Origin: Acidobacteriota bacterium
GTDB lineage: Bacteria; Acidobacteriota; Aminicenantia; UBA2199
Assembly: GCA_028749105.1 (NCBI GenBank)
Contig: JAQUQF010000093.1
Span: forward strand, 1 to 6,990
Direction of reading: 5' to 3'
Length of the DNA: 6,990 nucleotides
Below, piece by piece: positions 5,825-6,990 of the stretch (position 1 is its first letter; each line of letters starts with the position of its first letter). The notes under the pieces are model-generated. The model did no database searches, was not told where the DNA came from, and was given only the letters and a program-made list of their open reading frames with translations. Both the position numbers and the translations under genes were made by a program.

Positions 5825-6990
5825 ATGGTCGGGCAAGCGAACAACCTGGAACAGATCAGGTCCATACTGTGCGGCAAGAAGCTGCATATTTCCAGGCAGA
5901 AGATCGGCGACTGCCTTTCCCTGGTCGAGAAATCCCAGGAGATATTCCCCCAGCCCCAGCAGCAGGCGCTGCTGGTCCAGCTGCTCCACACCTACGAAAA
6001 ATGCAAGAAAAAAGTGGTCATCCAGCTCGAGGAGCTCGGAGAGAAAAAGCTCCCCCTGACCGTTGTCATGGGGGTCCTGGCCGAGGATTGGACCGGCATG
6101 GGCAACTCGATCCTGGGCATCATCCATCAGAAACACGGCAATGTCCTGTTCATGAAGGGCTTTACCCTGACACTCAAGGAACACAAGTTGGGCATCGTTC
6201 TCCTCTCCTTCCTGATCGAGACCCCGGAGGAATACGGCCGCTTCCTGAAGGACAAGAACAACCTCCTGGCCGCATTGCGGGACGCGTCGCAGGGAACGTT
6301 GGGCAGGAGCCTGCTGCTGGAGGACGAGACCATCAAGTTTGAACTCTATAACCAGGTCGTCAAGGCCATTCAGAAGATGTACCGCGGCCCGGGCATCAAT
6401 GAGATCATCGGCGAAAACGGCGAAACACTGAAATTCTTCTCCTCGCGCTCGCGGGAATACCTGCAGGAGCGAAAGCTCTCCGATCTGGCGTCGCTGATCA
6501 TCGACAACTACAAGTTCCAGAAGCAGGTCCGTGAAGGCCGTGCCGACAGGAAGATCAGGATCAGGAACTTCGAGACCCTGGACGAGAGGCTGACCGGCAT
6601 CACCTTCGTCTGTTGGGAAGAGAACTTCTCCGTGGAGAGCTTTCTCAAGACCCTGGACTTCATCGTTCCCGGCCACATCATCAAGCACCACAAGAGCTTC
6701 GTCTCGGCCGATAAGATCCTGGTCTACCGCATCGAGATCGTTGACCGCCAGGGGCTGCCGCTGAACCCCGAGGCCATCCGCTCGATCGAGAACTCGCTGG
6801 AGAAGATGATCAGCACCGCGGCGGATGAGAAGTTCTCGCAGATCAAGTCCGTCGGCGGCTACGAGCACTACGCGCGGGCCATCATCCCCTTCCTGATGGA
6901 GGAGATGAAGACCACCGGCATCAGCCAGGTATTCATGAGCGTGGAGAAGAAGACCGAGTTCATGATGCAGCTGAAGCTCATCGTCGTCGC
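5825..6990 (+). CDS. Uncharacterised protein with possible ACT-like modules, 3' end missing
   Basis: I do not recognise this family. The frame is open from ATG at 5825 to the right edge, 388 codons, with an in-frame TAG just upstream (5813-5815) that fixes the ATG as the first possible start. There is no signal peptide or clear membrane segment, so it is probably cytoplasmic. Residues 1-70 look helical and Gln/Lys-rich. Residues about 77-153 (KLPLTVVMGVLAEDWTGMG, then a helix, two strands and a helix) follow the strand-helix-strand-strand-helix order of ACT domains. Residues about 258-335 (ITFVCWEENFSVESFLKTL, KILVYRIEIVDRQGLPLN) repeat that order. A helical linker (about 165-245) separates them. 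ACT domains usually bind amino acids or serve as regulatory modules; large NAD-glutamate dehydrogenases carry several N-terminally. That comparison is a guess. The codon use and balanced residue composition support this strand over the open antisense frame. It is divergent from tag. Confidence 0.8.
   Translation, partial: MVGQANNLEQIRSILCGKKLHISRQKIGDCLSLVEKSQEIFPQPQQQALLVQLLHTYEKCKKKVVIQLEELGEKKLPLTVVMGVLAEDWTGMGNSILGIIHQKHGNVLFMKGFTLTLKEHKLGIVLLSFLIETPEEYGRFLKDKNNLLAALRDASQGTLGRSLLLEDETIKFELYNQVVKAIQKMYRGPGINEIIGENGETLKFFSSRSREYLQERKLSDLASLIIDNYKFQKQVREGRADRKIRIRNFETLDERLTGITFVCWEENFSVESFLKTLDFIVPGHIIKHHKSFVSADKILVYRIEIVDRQGLPLNPEAIRSIENSLEKMISTAADEKFSQIKSVGGYEHYARAIIPFLMEEMKTTGISQVFMSVEKKTEFMMQLKLIVV

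Noticed and set aside
5732..6868. Minus-strand open frame of 378 codons opposite the rightmost gene
   Set aside because: Its Leu/Asp/Val/Gln-rich composition is typical of antisense shadows, and it would begin without a Shine-Dalgarno inside the other gene and end in the heptamer repeat. The plus frame has a more natural composition and a promoter at its start.

Overview
The window looks like chromosome from a Gram-negative (two-membrane) bacterium. It has moderately high G+C in the genes and very AT-rich spacers. The evidence for two membranes is direct: it encodes a complete set of tripartite efflux partners, including a TolC-type outer-membrane channel. The lineage cannot be fixed from sequence alone. 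Lysine-rich proteins and the style of the efflux genes would suit an acidobacterial-type phylum, but that is only an impression.

Left two thirds (about 1-5082, minus strand): one tightly packed operon in the order TetR-family regulator, TolC-like outer-membrane factor, periplasmic adaptor (membrane fusion protein), RND inner-membrane pump. Both downstream junctions are ATGA start/stop overlaps, and the regulator's stop codon sits inside the next gene's Shine-Dalgarno, so the four genes are probably translationally coupled. The pump runs off the left edge after 661 codons of an expected roughly 1030. A near-consensus promoter (TTGACA, 17 bp, TAAAAT) lies upstream of the regulator. It is followed by two imperfect direct repeats 40 bp apart that overlap the -10 box and the regulator's Shine-Dalgarno, which is the layout expected of an autoregulated TetR operator region.

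Middle (5072-5704, minus): a gene for DNA-3-methyladenine glycosylase I (tag), with all zinc ligands and active-site residues present. Its last codons are built from the A-tract and -35 box of the efflux promoter. No terminator separates the two, so readthrough from tag into the efflux operon is possible.

Right part (5705-6990): a 120-bp divergent spacer holds a 7-bp-period pyrimidine repeat, a 9-bp-arm inverted repeat and a plus-strand promoter. That promoter's predicted start point coincides with the ATG of the last gene, which suggests a leaderless mRNA. The last gene (5825 to the right edge, 388 codons seen) is not a family I recognise. Its predicted secondary-structure order suggests ACT-like regulatory modules. 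It is the least explained coding sequence here. I found no CRISPR array, insertion sequence, tRNA or rRNA.
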